A stretch of 40,276 bases of DNA from Phenylobacterium sp. (GTDB taxonomy: Bacteria; Pseudomonadota; Alphaproteobacteria; Caulobacterales; Caulobacteraceae). Under the pieces are notes generated by a model, which was not told the origin of the DNA, ran no database searches, and saw only the letters and a list, made by a program, of their open reading frames with translations. Location of the stretch: assembly GCF_030693805.1 (NCBI RefSeq), contig NZ_JAUXZW010000391.1:1-40276 (forward strand), given 5' to 3'. A program made the position numbers and the translations under genes. How positions within the stretch are numbered: the stretch's first letter is position 1; every line of letters begins with the position of its first letter. Positions 19,319 to 30,295 of the stretch are shown piece by piece.

Positions 19319-19719
19319 CGGCCGACGGAAGCCGGAACACCCGTGCCTCGCGCGCAGCCTCCTTGAGATCGACGCAGGGACAGAAGGCGCGCTCGGTCGC
19401 CGGCGCCGGTGAGCGTTCTCTGCTCTTCGGCCTCCTGAACCTGGCGCCCGTCTTCCTGTCGCGGCCGTGTCGTTCTACCTCGCCTCGCGGGCGATCCACG
19501 CCGACGTCGAGGGCCGGCACATAAACCTCCAGCTAGTCGCCTCCTCGGACCGCCGGGGATTTAACCTGACAAACGCCACAGAGCCCGGGCAAGCGCTGAC
19601 GTCTTGCTCATTGGGTTGCCTTGATCCGTTTCTGCATGATTACGTCAGATCTATCGAGCGACCACGCGACCTAGCTCCGCGCAATCGCCACGGGCTCTAG
19701 GTCCCAGAGGGAGAGAGCT

Positions 19720-20547
19720 ATGACCGACAGAGGCCTCGGGAGGTTGAGCGGCAAGATCGTTATAGTCACCGGCGCTGGCGGCGTTCGTGGCGGCGTCAGC
19801 ATCGGCAAGGCCATCGCGCTGCTTTTTGCGCAGGAGGGCGCACGGGTCGCGATCATCGACCGCGACCTGGAAAAGGCGGAACTCACCCGGCTTGAGATCG
19901 AAGAAAATGGGGGAGAAGCGATCGCAATCATGGGCGATGTCTCCGCAGACGATGACTGCAGGGCCGCGACAGCCCGCGTCGCAACGGTCTTCGGTCGAAT
20001 CGACGTCCTGGTGAATAATGTCGGAATTGTCAAACGCGGCGCACTTGAGGCCTTTGACGAAGAAGCCTGGTCCCACACCATTAATGTGAACCTCAAGGGC
20101 GCCCTGCTGATGTTTCGGCACAGCATGCCGCACATGATGTCGGCGGGCGGCGGCGCGACCGTGAATATCGCCTCTATCGTGGCGTTGGTGTCGAACGGCG
20201 GCGGCCTCTTCGCTTATGGACCGTCCAAGGCCGCCCTGCTTGCGCTCACACGCGACATCGCCGTGCGATATGGGAAAGACGGCATTCGCGCGAACGCGAT
20301 CGTCCCTGGCTATCTCTACTCGCCGATGGTTAACCAGCTTTCCGGCGGGGCCCTCGATGAGGACGTTCGCGAGCGTCGCCGGAAGGTGTCTCCTTTAGGG
20401 ATCGAAGGCGACGGGTGGGACATTGTGCGCGCCGCCTTGTTCCTGGCAAGCGATGAGGCGCGTTACATCACCGGCGTGTGCCTTCCGGTGGACGGCGGCG
20501 CCAGTATAGTTTCCCCGCTGACGGCCGTGGAGATGGTGACGGGATGA
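19720..20547 (+). CDS. SDR family oxidoreductase
   Basis: VTGAGGVRGGVSIGKAIA, NNVGI, VNIASIVAL, YGPSKAALLALTRD, GVCLPVDGG. Confidence 0.92.
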   Translation: MTDRGLGRLSGKIVIVTGAGGVRGGVSIGKAIALLFAQEGARVAIIDRDLEKAELTRLEIEENGGEAIAIMGDVSADDDCRAATARVATVFGRIDVLVNNVGIVKRGALEAFDEEAWSHTINVNLKGALLMFRHSMPHMMSAGGGATVNIASIVALVSNGGGLFAYGPSKAALLALTRDIAVRYGKDGIRANAIVPGYLYSPMVNQLSGGALDEDVRERRRKVSPLGIEGDGWDIVRAALFLASDEARYITGVCLPVDGGASIVSPLTAVEMVTG

Positions 20548-20915
20548 ACTCGTCCGACGGCCGGATGTCGCGAATTGGGGCTGTCAATCTCATCGTCGCC
20601 GCCAAGCCGCCTGCAAGAGCACAGGCGGTCCGTGCGCGGCTCACTGTCCGCTGATGAACAGCACCGGGACGCCCAGCGCCTTCAGATGCCTCATCCCGTC
20701 GTCCCGGCTCCGAATGCCGGGCGGGACTAAGTGCAACCCGCGCCTATGCGCGTGGGGCAGCAACTGATGAGTGCACAGGCAGTAATGTGCACATCCATTG
20801 CATCAGCTTCGACATTATTATCGTGGGAAGTCCTGAGATCGGCGACCGTCCGGCCCTGACAGACCCCACGAGCGACCTCGTTAGGCGAGGCGTGAGGGCC
20901 GGATCAGCCGCAATC

Positions 20916-21104
20916 TTATCGCATCCAGCGAGGTTCGCTGTCGCCAGATTGTGTGGAGAGATAGACGAGTAGGGCGATGAGCGCGCACACCGCAACGACC
21001 ATCGCGATCCCGATGTAACCCTCGAATTTCTCTGCGAGATGTCGAGGCTTGTGGTGATGAGTTTCAGGGTCGTGTGGACTCTCGTGCTTCAATTCTTGCT
21101 GCAT
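20916..21104 (-). CDS. Small single-TM protein with His-rich N-terminus (62 aa)
   Basis: MQQELKHESPHDPETHHHKPRHLAEKFEGYIGIAMVVAVCALIALLVYLSTQSGDSEPRWMR; upstream GGGAGGAT-like RBS. Confidence 0.6.
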   Translation of the reverse strand: MQQELKHESPHDPETHHHKPRHLAEKFEGYIGIAMVVAVCALIALLVYLSTQSGDSEPRWMR

Positions 21105-21551
21105 ATCGATCCTCCCGCAGGTGCAAGATGCGACGTCTTCTGATGGACTCGCACATTCGGGCCGGCGGCGATCGCGGCCTCAACTATGCTCGTCGCTGGC
21201 CTACACTGCTCATGAACCGTGCGCTCTCAGCGAACGCGGGTCAACTCGGGAGCGCATCAAGGACGGAACGCCCAGAGCGGTCTCCACCGCCAAAGGCGGT
21301 CTTGGTCCTGAGAACACCACCTCCACTAAAATCGCGAGGTCGGCGACCCGGCGGCGCTGATTTCTCGCCGACCCGGAGTTCGATCTCCGTCCATCCTACC
21401 CTGATGTTTGGCGGTCCCACGTTGTCGCCGGCGCGCGCACAGCGGCAACCTGATGAACTTCGGTGTCCGCGAGCAAGATGGTAGTAAGCAATTCCACACG
21501 ATCGAGGGGCATATTCGGCGCAGAGCCAGTTCGAAGCCACGGGTGACCAAT

Positions 21552-23684
<2,133 letters not shown>

Positions 23685-23960
23685 TTGCGCGCCCGGCGAC
23701 CGCCGCTCACCCAAGGCCGTTCGGTGTAGTTGGTGTTCGGCGCACGACACTCGGATTGATGGCCTCAAAATTCTCTGCAAGCTCCTTAACAGGCAAGGGT
23801 CCTGATCGATCAATAGGAAGGACGCTACGGCCGCAAATCCCTCGACGCGTCGCAAGACTTCTATCGAAGCCGCGGCCCGGTTCTGCTGCAGCGCCGCGCG
23901 ATGACCGCCGAGGCCGTCTGAACCGCCCCGCTTCGCGGTCCGCCGCGGCGCTGCTACGGC

Positions 23961-24395
23961 TCAGGTCTGGGGCGGCCTCAACAGTTCTGCGGCCCGGCGC
24001 AACCCACCGCTGATCGCCCGCCACTCCTCAGCACCGATGCGGTCGAGAAAATCTTGCTGGACCGCCTCCCAGGCCGGCGTTGCGGCCTTCATCACGCCGG
24101 CCCCTTTCGTCGTCAACCGCGCGGCCTTGGCGCGACCGCCGACTGGCGCAATATGCAGCCAGCCCTGACTGACCATCGGCTGCAGCGCCCTATAAAGAGT
24201 GGTGCGGTCCATCACCAGCGCCTCAGCAAGGCGGCTAAGATGCGGTTCACCCAACTGCGAGACGTAGCGGAGCACCGTGTATTGGTTTGCGGTGAGGCCG
24301 CTGTCGCCAAGCGCCTCGTCATAGAGGCGTGAAACGGCCCGTGCGGCCTTCCGAATGGTGGCGCAGGCGCAGGCGAACACAGCAGGCTCGGTCAT
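23961..24395 (-). CDS. MarR family transcriptional regulator
   Basis: LTANQYTVLRYVSQLGEPHLSRLAEALVMDRTTLYRALQPMVSQGWLHIAPVGGRAKAARLTTKG wHTH. Confidence 0.92.
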   Translation of the reverse strand: MTEPAVFACACATIRKAARAVSRLYDEALGDSGLTANQYTVLRYVSQLGEPHLSRLAEALVMDRTTLYRALQPMVSQGWLHIAPVGGRAKAARLTTKGAGVMKAATPAWEAVQQDFLDRIGAEEWRAISGGLRRAAELLRPPQT

Positions 24396-25660
24396 GTTGC
24401 GGGTTCCATGCGGACACGATCACCGCGCCAGACAATCAGCACCAACGCGACGACGACAGCCGTCGCGCCCGAGAGCATGAACGCCACGCCGTAGTCGCCA
24501 GAGACCTGCCGGACCACTCCTGCCCCAATGGCCGCCCCCGCCGCGCCCACCTGATGGCCGGCGAATATCCACCCGAAAACTATGGGGCCGTCGCCTTCTC
24601 CAAACCTATCATTGGTCATCCGCACGATTGGCGGCACGGTGGCGATCCAGTCCAGACCGTAAAATATTGCGAACGCGGTGAGACTGGCTGTTTCGAAACC
24701 TATGAAGGGCAGTGCAATCAACGAAAGCCCCCGCAAGCCGAAATAGATGAAAAGCAGCCGCCGAGGGTTGTAGCGATCCGTGAGCCAGCCGGAAGCGGTG
24801 GTGCCCACGAGATCGAAGAGACCCATGAGCGACAACAAGCCGGCCGCCTGCACAGGCGCGATCCCGTGGTCGCCGCAATAGGAAATCAGGTGAGTGCCGA
24901 CCAGACCGTTAGTCGTGAAGCCGCAGACAAAAAACGCGCCGAAGAGCACCCAGAACGTGGGCGTCTTCGCGGCTTTCGAGAGGACCGTGAGCGCGCGCAA
25001 CGCGCCTAGGCCGCCCGGCGTTGGCGCAACCGGCGCTCCCGCGGCCTCGCCATAGCGCCCGAGCGCCCTGTCCTGAGGATGTTCCGGCATGAACAGGAAG
25101 ATGATGGGAATGAGCGCCGCCAGCGCGAGCGTCACAGTCCAGACAACAGGACGCCAATCTCCCATCTGCGACAGGTGTGCGAGGAACGGCAGGAATATTA
25201 GGGAGCCCGTCGCGGCGCTGCCCGTCAGCAACCCCATCATCAAACCCTGGCGACGCGCGAACCAGCGGTTGACGACGGCCGCGGCCAAGACGCCTGTCAC
25301 GGCCCCGCTGCCGATTCCGGAAACCAGGCCCCAGGTCAGGAAGTACTGCCAAGCCTCGGTCATGAAGAGGCTCGCGAAAGTGGAGCCGGCCATCAAGACC
25401 AGCCCCCAAAGCAACACGCGCTTGATGCCGAAACTCTGCATCAGCGCCGCCGCGAACGGCCCGATCAGGCCATAGATGAGGATACCGAGGCCGGCTCCTG
25501 TGGATACCGTCGTGCGGTCCCAGCCGAAGGCGAGCTGCAGCGGCATGATCAGGACGCTGGGCGCGCTCCTCAATCCGGCGGCGGCCAGCAACGCCAGAAA
25601 TGTCAGGGTCAGAACGACGAAGGCGTAGTGAAAGGGCAGTGGGGGCAGGCGTCTGAGCAT
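24392..25660 (-). CDS. MFS transporter
   Basis: MLRRLPPLPFHYAFVVLTLTFLALLAAAGLRSAP..; multiple TM segments; stop overlaps the marR start (ATGA). ORF track start at 26473 is an over-extension. Confidence 0.92.
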   Translation of the reverse strand: MLRRLPPLPFHYAFVVLTLTFLALLAAAGLRSAPSVLIMPLQLAFGWDRTTVSTGAGLGILIYGLIGPFAAALMQSFGIKRVLLWGLVLMAGSTFASLFMTEAWQYFLTWGLVSGIGSGAVTGVLAAAVVNRWFARRQGLMMGLLTGSAATGSLIFLPFLAHLSQMGDWRPVVWTVTLALAALIPIIFLFMPEHPQDRALGRYGEAAGAPVAPTPGGLGALRALTVLSKAAKTPTFWVLFGAFFVCGFTTNGLVGTHLISYCGDHGIAPVQAAGLLSLMGLFDLVGTTASGWLTDRYNPRRLLFIYFGLRGLSLIALPFIGFETASLTAFAIFYGLDWIATVPPIVRMTNDRFGEGDGPIVFGWIFAGHQVGAAGAAIGAGVVRQVSGDYGVAFMLSGATAVVVALVLIVWRGDRVRMEPAT

Positions 25661-25663
25661 GAT

Positions 25664-25679
25664 TGATGTATATACATCA
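25664..25679. promoter_or_regulatory. 16-bp perfect palindrome, candidate MarR operator
   Basis: TGATGTATATACATCA, 3 bp upstream of the MFS start codon. Confidence 0.65.
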
Positions 25680-25761
25680 TTATCCAGGAAGCCAGCACTC
25701 CGGGGCGTGAACCCACGGACTGCTGGAGATCGCCCTCTACGCCGCGGCTTGAGGCGCGCGC

Positions 25762-26772
25762 TCAGCTCAGCCGGACGGCGACTTTGCCGCGGTTTCCGCC
25801 CGCCAGCAGCCGGATGAGGGCGTCCGGCGCTTGGTTCAGGCCGTCGGCCATGTCGACGATCGGCCGCAGCTGGCCCTCGGCGACCCAGCGGCGCATGCGC
25901 GCCTCGGCCTCGCCCCGGCGTGGGAAATGGTCGAAGATGATGAAGCCTTCCATCCGCAGCCGGCGGCCGACCAACACCCCCGGAAGCAGGGGCGAAACGA
26001 ACGGCGCGCCGCTGATGTCGTAGTTGGCGATCGCTCCGCAGCAGACCACGCAGCCGCCCTGTTTCATCACGCGCAGCGCTGCGTCCAGGACCCGGCCGCC
26101 GACAGTGTCGAAATAGAGGTCGACGCCGTCCGGGCAGGCGCGCCCCAGCGCCTTTTGAAAGTCGCCGGCCTTGTAATCGACGGCCGCGTGATAACCGAGG
26201 TCCTGCGTAAGCCAGGCGCACTTCTCCGGGCCGCCGGCGATCCCTACGACGCGGGCCCCGGCCAGCCTGGCGAGCTGGCCCGCGATCACGCCTACCGCGC
26301 CGGCCGCGGCCGACACCACCACCGTGTCGCCGGCCTTCATGCGGCCGATGTCGAAAAGGCCGAAATAGGCGGTCAGGCCGGTAATCCCGTAGAGGCCGAT
26401 CAACTCCTCGAGCGGCGCGCCGGGATCCCGCTTGACGAGCTCGCGGGCCGGGAGCGCGGCTTAGTCCTGCCAACCGCCGTCGGCCTCAACCACATCGCCC
26501 GGCTTGAAGTCATCCACCGTCGAGGCGACCACCTCGCCCAGGGTGTAGCCGTGCATCACGTCTCCCGGCATGACCTGCTCGCGGTAGGTGCGGCCGCGCA
26601 TCCAGGCGCGGTTGGCTGGGTCGATCGAGAGCATGCGGTTGCGGATCAGCACCTGGCCCGGTGCGGGCTCCGGGATCGCCGCCTCGCGCCACTCGAAGAT
26701 GTCGGGCGTCACGGCGCCTTCGGGGTTGCGCAGGAACACCCACTGTCGGTTCGTCGAAGCTTCACTTTGCAT
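25762..26772 (-). pseudogene. MDR-superfamily NADP-dependent oxidoreductase (PTGR/leukotriene B4 DH-like), interrupted by an in-frame TAA at 26461-26463
   Basis: MQSEASTNRQWVFLRNPEGAVTPDIFEWREAAIPEP..GDVVEADGGWQD*AALPARELVKRDPGAPLEELIGLYGITGLTAYFGLFDIG..VVVSAAAGAVGVIAGQLARLAG..; both halves are in one frame. Confidence 0.85.
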
Positions 26773-26870
26773 CGTATTGCCTCTCGGGTTTAGTGGCGGA
26801 TATTCTGCGCGCCGGGAGCTTGCCTCTCGAGGCCTTAAGCTGCTGAAGCGCACGGAATACCAGGTCTCAA

Positions 26871-27632
26871 TCAGCTGGTTGCTTTTGAGGCGCGCGCGGT
26901 GAACGCCTCGAAGGCTGCCAGCGCTTCGGGGCTCTTCAGTCGCTCGAGGAAGAAGGTGCGCTCTTCTTCGATGCGCGCCGCGATGGTCGACCGCTCTCGC
27001 ATCAAATGCTTCGTCGCCGCTAGGGCGCCCACAGATTGTCTGGCCAGCGCCGACGCAGCCGCCGCGGCGCGCCCGCGAACTTCGGCGACCGGAACGACCG
27101 CGTTCGCGAGCCCGGCCTGAAGCGCCGTCGTCGCATCGATCGGCTCGCCCAAGGCGAACATCGCATAGGCGCGGACATGCCCGATCCTCAAAGGCATCAA
27201 CCAGCTCGATGCTGCTTCCGGAACCAGTGCGAGGTTTACGAACGGCGCGACGAGCCTCGCATTGTCGGCGAGATACACCAGGTCGCAGTGCAGCAGCAGG
27301 GTGGCGCCGACGCCGACTGCGTTACCCTGGACGGCCGCGACGATCGGCTTGGACGCGGCGCCAAGGTTGCGGACGAAGCGGAAGGCGGCAGGCTCCGATG
27401 CGCCTGGCGCGGTCGAATGCTCTATAAAATCGGGAATGTCGTTGCCGGCGGTGAAGTTGTCGCCGTCCGCTTGCAGCAGAATTACGCGAACTTCCGGATC
27501 TATCTCAGCCTCTTCGAGCGCTTGGGAGAGGTCATCGTACATCGCACTGGTGAGGGCGTTGCGTTTCGCAGCGCGCGTCAGAGTAATCGTTAGAATATGA
27601 TCGCGCAATTCACGCGCAATGAAGTTATTCAT
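26871..27632 (-). CDS. Enoyl-CoA hydratase/isomerase family protein
   Basis: AKRNALTSAMYDDLSQALEEAEIDPEVRVILLQADGDNFTAGNDIPDF..VQGNAVGVGATLLLHCDLVYLADNARLVAPFVNLALVPEAAS. Confidence 0.94.
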   Translation of the reverse strand: MNNFIARELRDHILTITLTRAAKRNALTSAMYDDLSQALEEAEIDPEVRVILLQADGDNFTAGNDIPDFIEHSTAPGASEPAAFRFVRNLGAASKPIVAAVQGNAVGVGATLLLHCDLVYLADNARLVAPFVNLALVPEAASSWLMPLRIGHVRAYAMFALGEPIDATTALQAGLANAVVPVAEVRGRAAAAASALARQSVGALAATKHLMRERSTIAARIEEERTFFLERLKSPEALAAFEAFTARASKATS

Positions 27633-27672
27633 CGAAGTCTCCTAGTCCTTGACGTGGCGGCTTGTGACATCG

Positions 27673-28104
27673 TCAGGCTTGCGGCGCGGCTCTGTCTTGT
27701 GTCGGTACGAGGAGCGTCTGGCCCGTCGCAGCGAGCGTAGATCGCCCTTCGGACACGGCGAACAGCTCCGCCGCGGCGAAGATCTGTTTGCGGCCGGGCT
27801 TGAGTATTCGCGCCCGGGCCACGAAGGTTTCTCCTCGAGCAGGTGCGAGGCAATTCACAGAAAAATGGGACGCCATCACCCATTCGTTCGTCGTCACGGC
27901 GGCAAAGCCGCAACTCGTGTCGATCAGCGCCCCGATCATCCCTGCGTGCAAGAACCCGTTGTACTGACCGAAGTCTTCACGCCACGCGAGCGTCAGTTCG
28001 ACCAATCCTGGTTCAGCCGCCGTAACGCGGAGACCCGCCCAGCGATTGAACGCAGCTCGGCTGTTGATCTCTTCAAGCTTCTCGACGAGCGACTGTTCAC
28101 TCAT
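27673..28104 (-). CDS. PaaI family thioesterase (hotdog fold)
   Basis: DFGQYNGFLHAGMIGALIDTSCGFAAVT..SHFSVNCLAPARGETFVARARILKPGRKQIFAAAELF. Confidence 0.92.
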   Translation of the reverse strand: MSEQSLVEKLEEINSRAAFNRWAGLRVTAAEPGLVELTLAWREDFGQYNGFLHAGMIGALIDTSCGFAAVTTNEWVMASHFSVNCLAPARGETFVARARILKPGRKQIFAAAELFAVSEGRSTLAATGQTLLVPTQDRAAPQA

Positions 28105-28426
28105 GTGCTCTCCATGACCAACGGGGTGATGCTGCAAGGAAGTCATCATGGAACCGCCGGCCTTCTAGGGATCGACATCCAACGGTCCAACGCGGCCAGC
28201 CGCTTCCAGCGACGGCGATCACATATAGACCGGTCGCCATAATCCCTGTCAATTGAGAAGTGCATGGGAAACCGAAGCGGCTAGGCGGGTTGAGATCCTT
28301 TTTGGCGAAATGGACCCGCGGAAAAGGTGCGGGCACGATGGTTGACGCCTCGAACGACGAAGGCGAGGTGATCGACCTGGTGATGCAAAAGCGGCGCGAG
28401 GCGGACGCGGCCCTCGGGCAAGCCGA

Positions 28427-28744
28427 CTATCCAGCCATTCCAGCGTACCGGGCGAGGGCGGCAACGCCCATGCCGGCGATCACGGCGAGGAAATCGCTCT
28501 TGGTCAACCCCATCAAGACCATCGCCGCCACCACGGCGAGCGCCGCAACCAACCCACCGTGAATCACGACTGGAAGGACTGCCGCTGCGATGATCGAACC
28601 CGGCAGCGCGCCGAGCATACGCTTGACCCGCGGTGTCGCCGGCACGTAGCGCATCAACCAAAATCCGCTGATCCGCATGGCGACCGTCACGGCAGCCATG
28701 CTCAGGATCGCGATCATCACATCGCCGCGAATGAGCTCAGTCAT
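28427..28744 (-). CDS. azlD: AzlD domain-containing branched-chain amino acid exporter subunit
   Basis: VAMRISGFWLMRYVPATPRVKRMLGALPGSIIAAAVLPVVIHGG; overlaps azlC by 8 nt. Confidence 0.9.
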   Translation of the reverse strand: MTELIRGDVMIAILSMAAVTVAMRISGFWLMRYVPATPRVKRMLGALPGSIIAAAVLPVVIHGGLVAALAVVAAMVLMGLTKSDFLAVIAGMGVAALARYAGMAG

Positions 28745-29507
28745 TCATCAAGCCCGCAGTGACTGTCCCGGCAACCGCGCCTGCTATGATGAACCAATAG
28801 CCTGGTGCGAGAGAGGTGACCGCGACGGCCACAATGCCCGACACCACCCATGGCGCCGCGTGCGAGACGCCTCGCCAGGAGGGAATGAGGAGCGCAGCGA
28901 AGAACGCCGGCATGAGTAAATCGACGCCATAGGCGCGTGGATCGGCGATTCGCTCGGCGAACAGATAGCCCGGTACGGCCGCCAGGACCCACATGCAGTA
29001 GGATAGAAGCTGGCCACCAAGATAGAACGAGGCGTCCGCTCCACCGCGCTCACGATAGCGCGTGGCCAACAACCATCCTCCATCTGTGTTGATCGCCAAT
29101 GGTGGATAGATTTGCCAAGCCGGTAGTGGCCCGAGCCATGGGCGAAGCGAAGCGCCCATGAGGAAGAATCTGACATTAACTGTCGCAGTGACCAATACTA
29201 GTGCTGCGATTGTCGAAGGTGTCAGCATCTCCGGCCATGATTGCACGGCGACAAATTGCGACATACCTGCGTAAACGAAGCTGGTCATCGCCAATGCTTC
29301 GGCTAGGGAAAACTCCCTTTGCGCAGCGAGTGCGCCAAACGCCATCCCGAACACGAACTGGCCTGGCAGGAGCGGCAGCATGGCGCGCACGCCAAGCAGC
29401 AAGCCTGCCCAAGACCAATACGGCGGCGCCAGCCCGTCGGTGGCCATTGGCGCGTTTCGTGTTCCGGACACCTCACTGTCGGGTAGGGGCGCTGGATCAC
29501 TGGTCAT
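28737..29507 (-). CDS. azlC: AzlC family ABC-like branched-chain amino acid permease
   Basis: LPGQFVFGMAFGALAAQREFSLAEALAMTSFVYAGMSQFVAVQSW..ATVNVRFFLMGASLRPWL. Confidence 0.94.
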   Translation of the reverse strand: MTSDPAPLPDSEVSGTRNAPMATDGLAPPYWSWAGLLLGVRAMLPLLPGQFVFGMAFGALAAQREFSLAEALAMTSFVYAGMSQFVAVQSWPEMLTPSTIAALVLVTATVNVRFFLMGASLRPWLGPLPAWQIYPPLAINTDGGWLLATRYRERGGADASFYLGGQLLSYCMWVLAAVPGYLFAERIADPRAYGVDLLMPAFFAALLIPSWRGVSHAAPWVVSGIVAVAVTSLAPGYWFIIAGAVAGTVTAGLMND

Positions 29508-29644
29508 GCATCGCTGCTTGCAGCGCGCTGCGGCACATAGTCAACGCGACAAACAGAAAGGGTGGCGTGTCGGCAGCCATTTAAACCCACGCGACCGGAT
29601 CAGCGCGGCTCAGAAGGTAGATGCGGCCGTCCGATGGGGCGAAG

Positions 29645-30238
29645 CTATTTCACGGCGGTTTGCAGCGATTTCACCTTCTCGAGGTGGGTCCGGATTTTGG
29701 GGACCGCCTTCGCCGCGCCGCCCTTCAGGCCGGCGTCGCCGCCGTTGTCAGCGTATCCGCGCATCAAGGTCAGCGCTTCCTCGTGCGCCGCGGCCTGCTG
29801 GTCGAGATAGGTTCGGTCGAAATTCGCGTCGGTCGCAGCCTTCAAATTGTCGATCAAGCCCTGTCGGCGTTCGTCGAGGCTGGCGGCCGGCGTCTTCTGC
29901 GCGGCCGCAATGAGCGATTTCATCTCATTGGACATCGCTGTGTGATCGCTGACCATCATCGCGGCGAAGGATTTCACCGCGTCGGTCTTGGAGCGGCTTT
30001 GGGCGATCTTGCCCGCCTCGATCTCGTACATATCGCTTTGGCTGGCGTTCGAGACGAAGGCGTCGGTGTCGTTGGCGCCCAACGTCGTGGCGGAGGCCTG
30101 GCCGACGGCCGCGCCGACGGCGTCCTGAGCCGCGTTCACCGGTTGGGCTTCCGGCGCCTCGGGGGCCGGCTTGTTACACGCGGCCAATGAAAAAGCAGCG
30201 ACCGCGGCGGCGGTTGAAAGTGTCAGGTATGAGCGCAT
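29645..30238 (-). CDS. DUF4142 domain-containing lipoprotein
   Basis: MRSYLTLSTAAAVAAFSLAAC lipobox; DTDAFVSNASQSDMYEIEAGKIAQSRSKTDAVKSFAAMMVSDHTAMSNEMKSL. Confidence 0.9.
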   Translation of the reverse strand: MRSYLTLSTAAAVAAFSLAACNKPAPEAPEAQPVNAAQDAVGAAVGQASATTLGANDTDAFVSNASQSDMYEIEAGKIAQSRSKTDAVKSFAAMMVSDHTAMSNEMKSLIAAAQKTPAASLDERRQGLIDNLKAATDANFDRTYLDQQAAAHEEALTLMRGYADNGGDAGLKGGAAKAVPKIRTHLEKVKSLQTAVK

Positions 30239-30295
30239 GGGATCCTCCAGTTTCTTCGTCAGCGCGTGGGGACGTAGAAGGTTCACACAGCCAGA

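Noticed and set aside
20607-20628. CCGCCTG-8nt-CAGGCGG hairpin after the SDR
   Set aside because: Short stem and no T-tract; could be chance in GC-rich DNA, so not called as a terminator.
24392-26473. 693-aa apparent fusion of an MDR-like region and MFS
   Set aside because: The N-terminal part is an out-of-frame reading of the oxidoreductase; the MFS protein starts at 25660 and no fusion exists.
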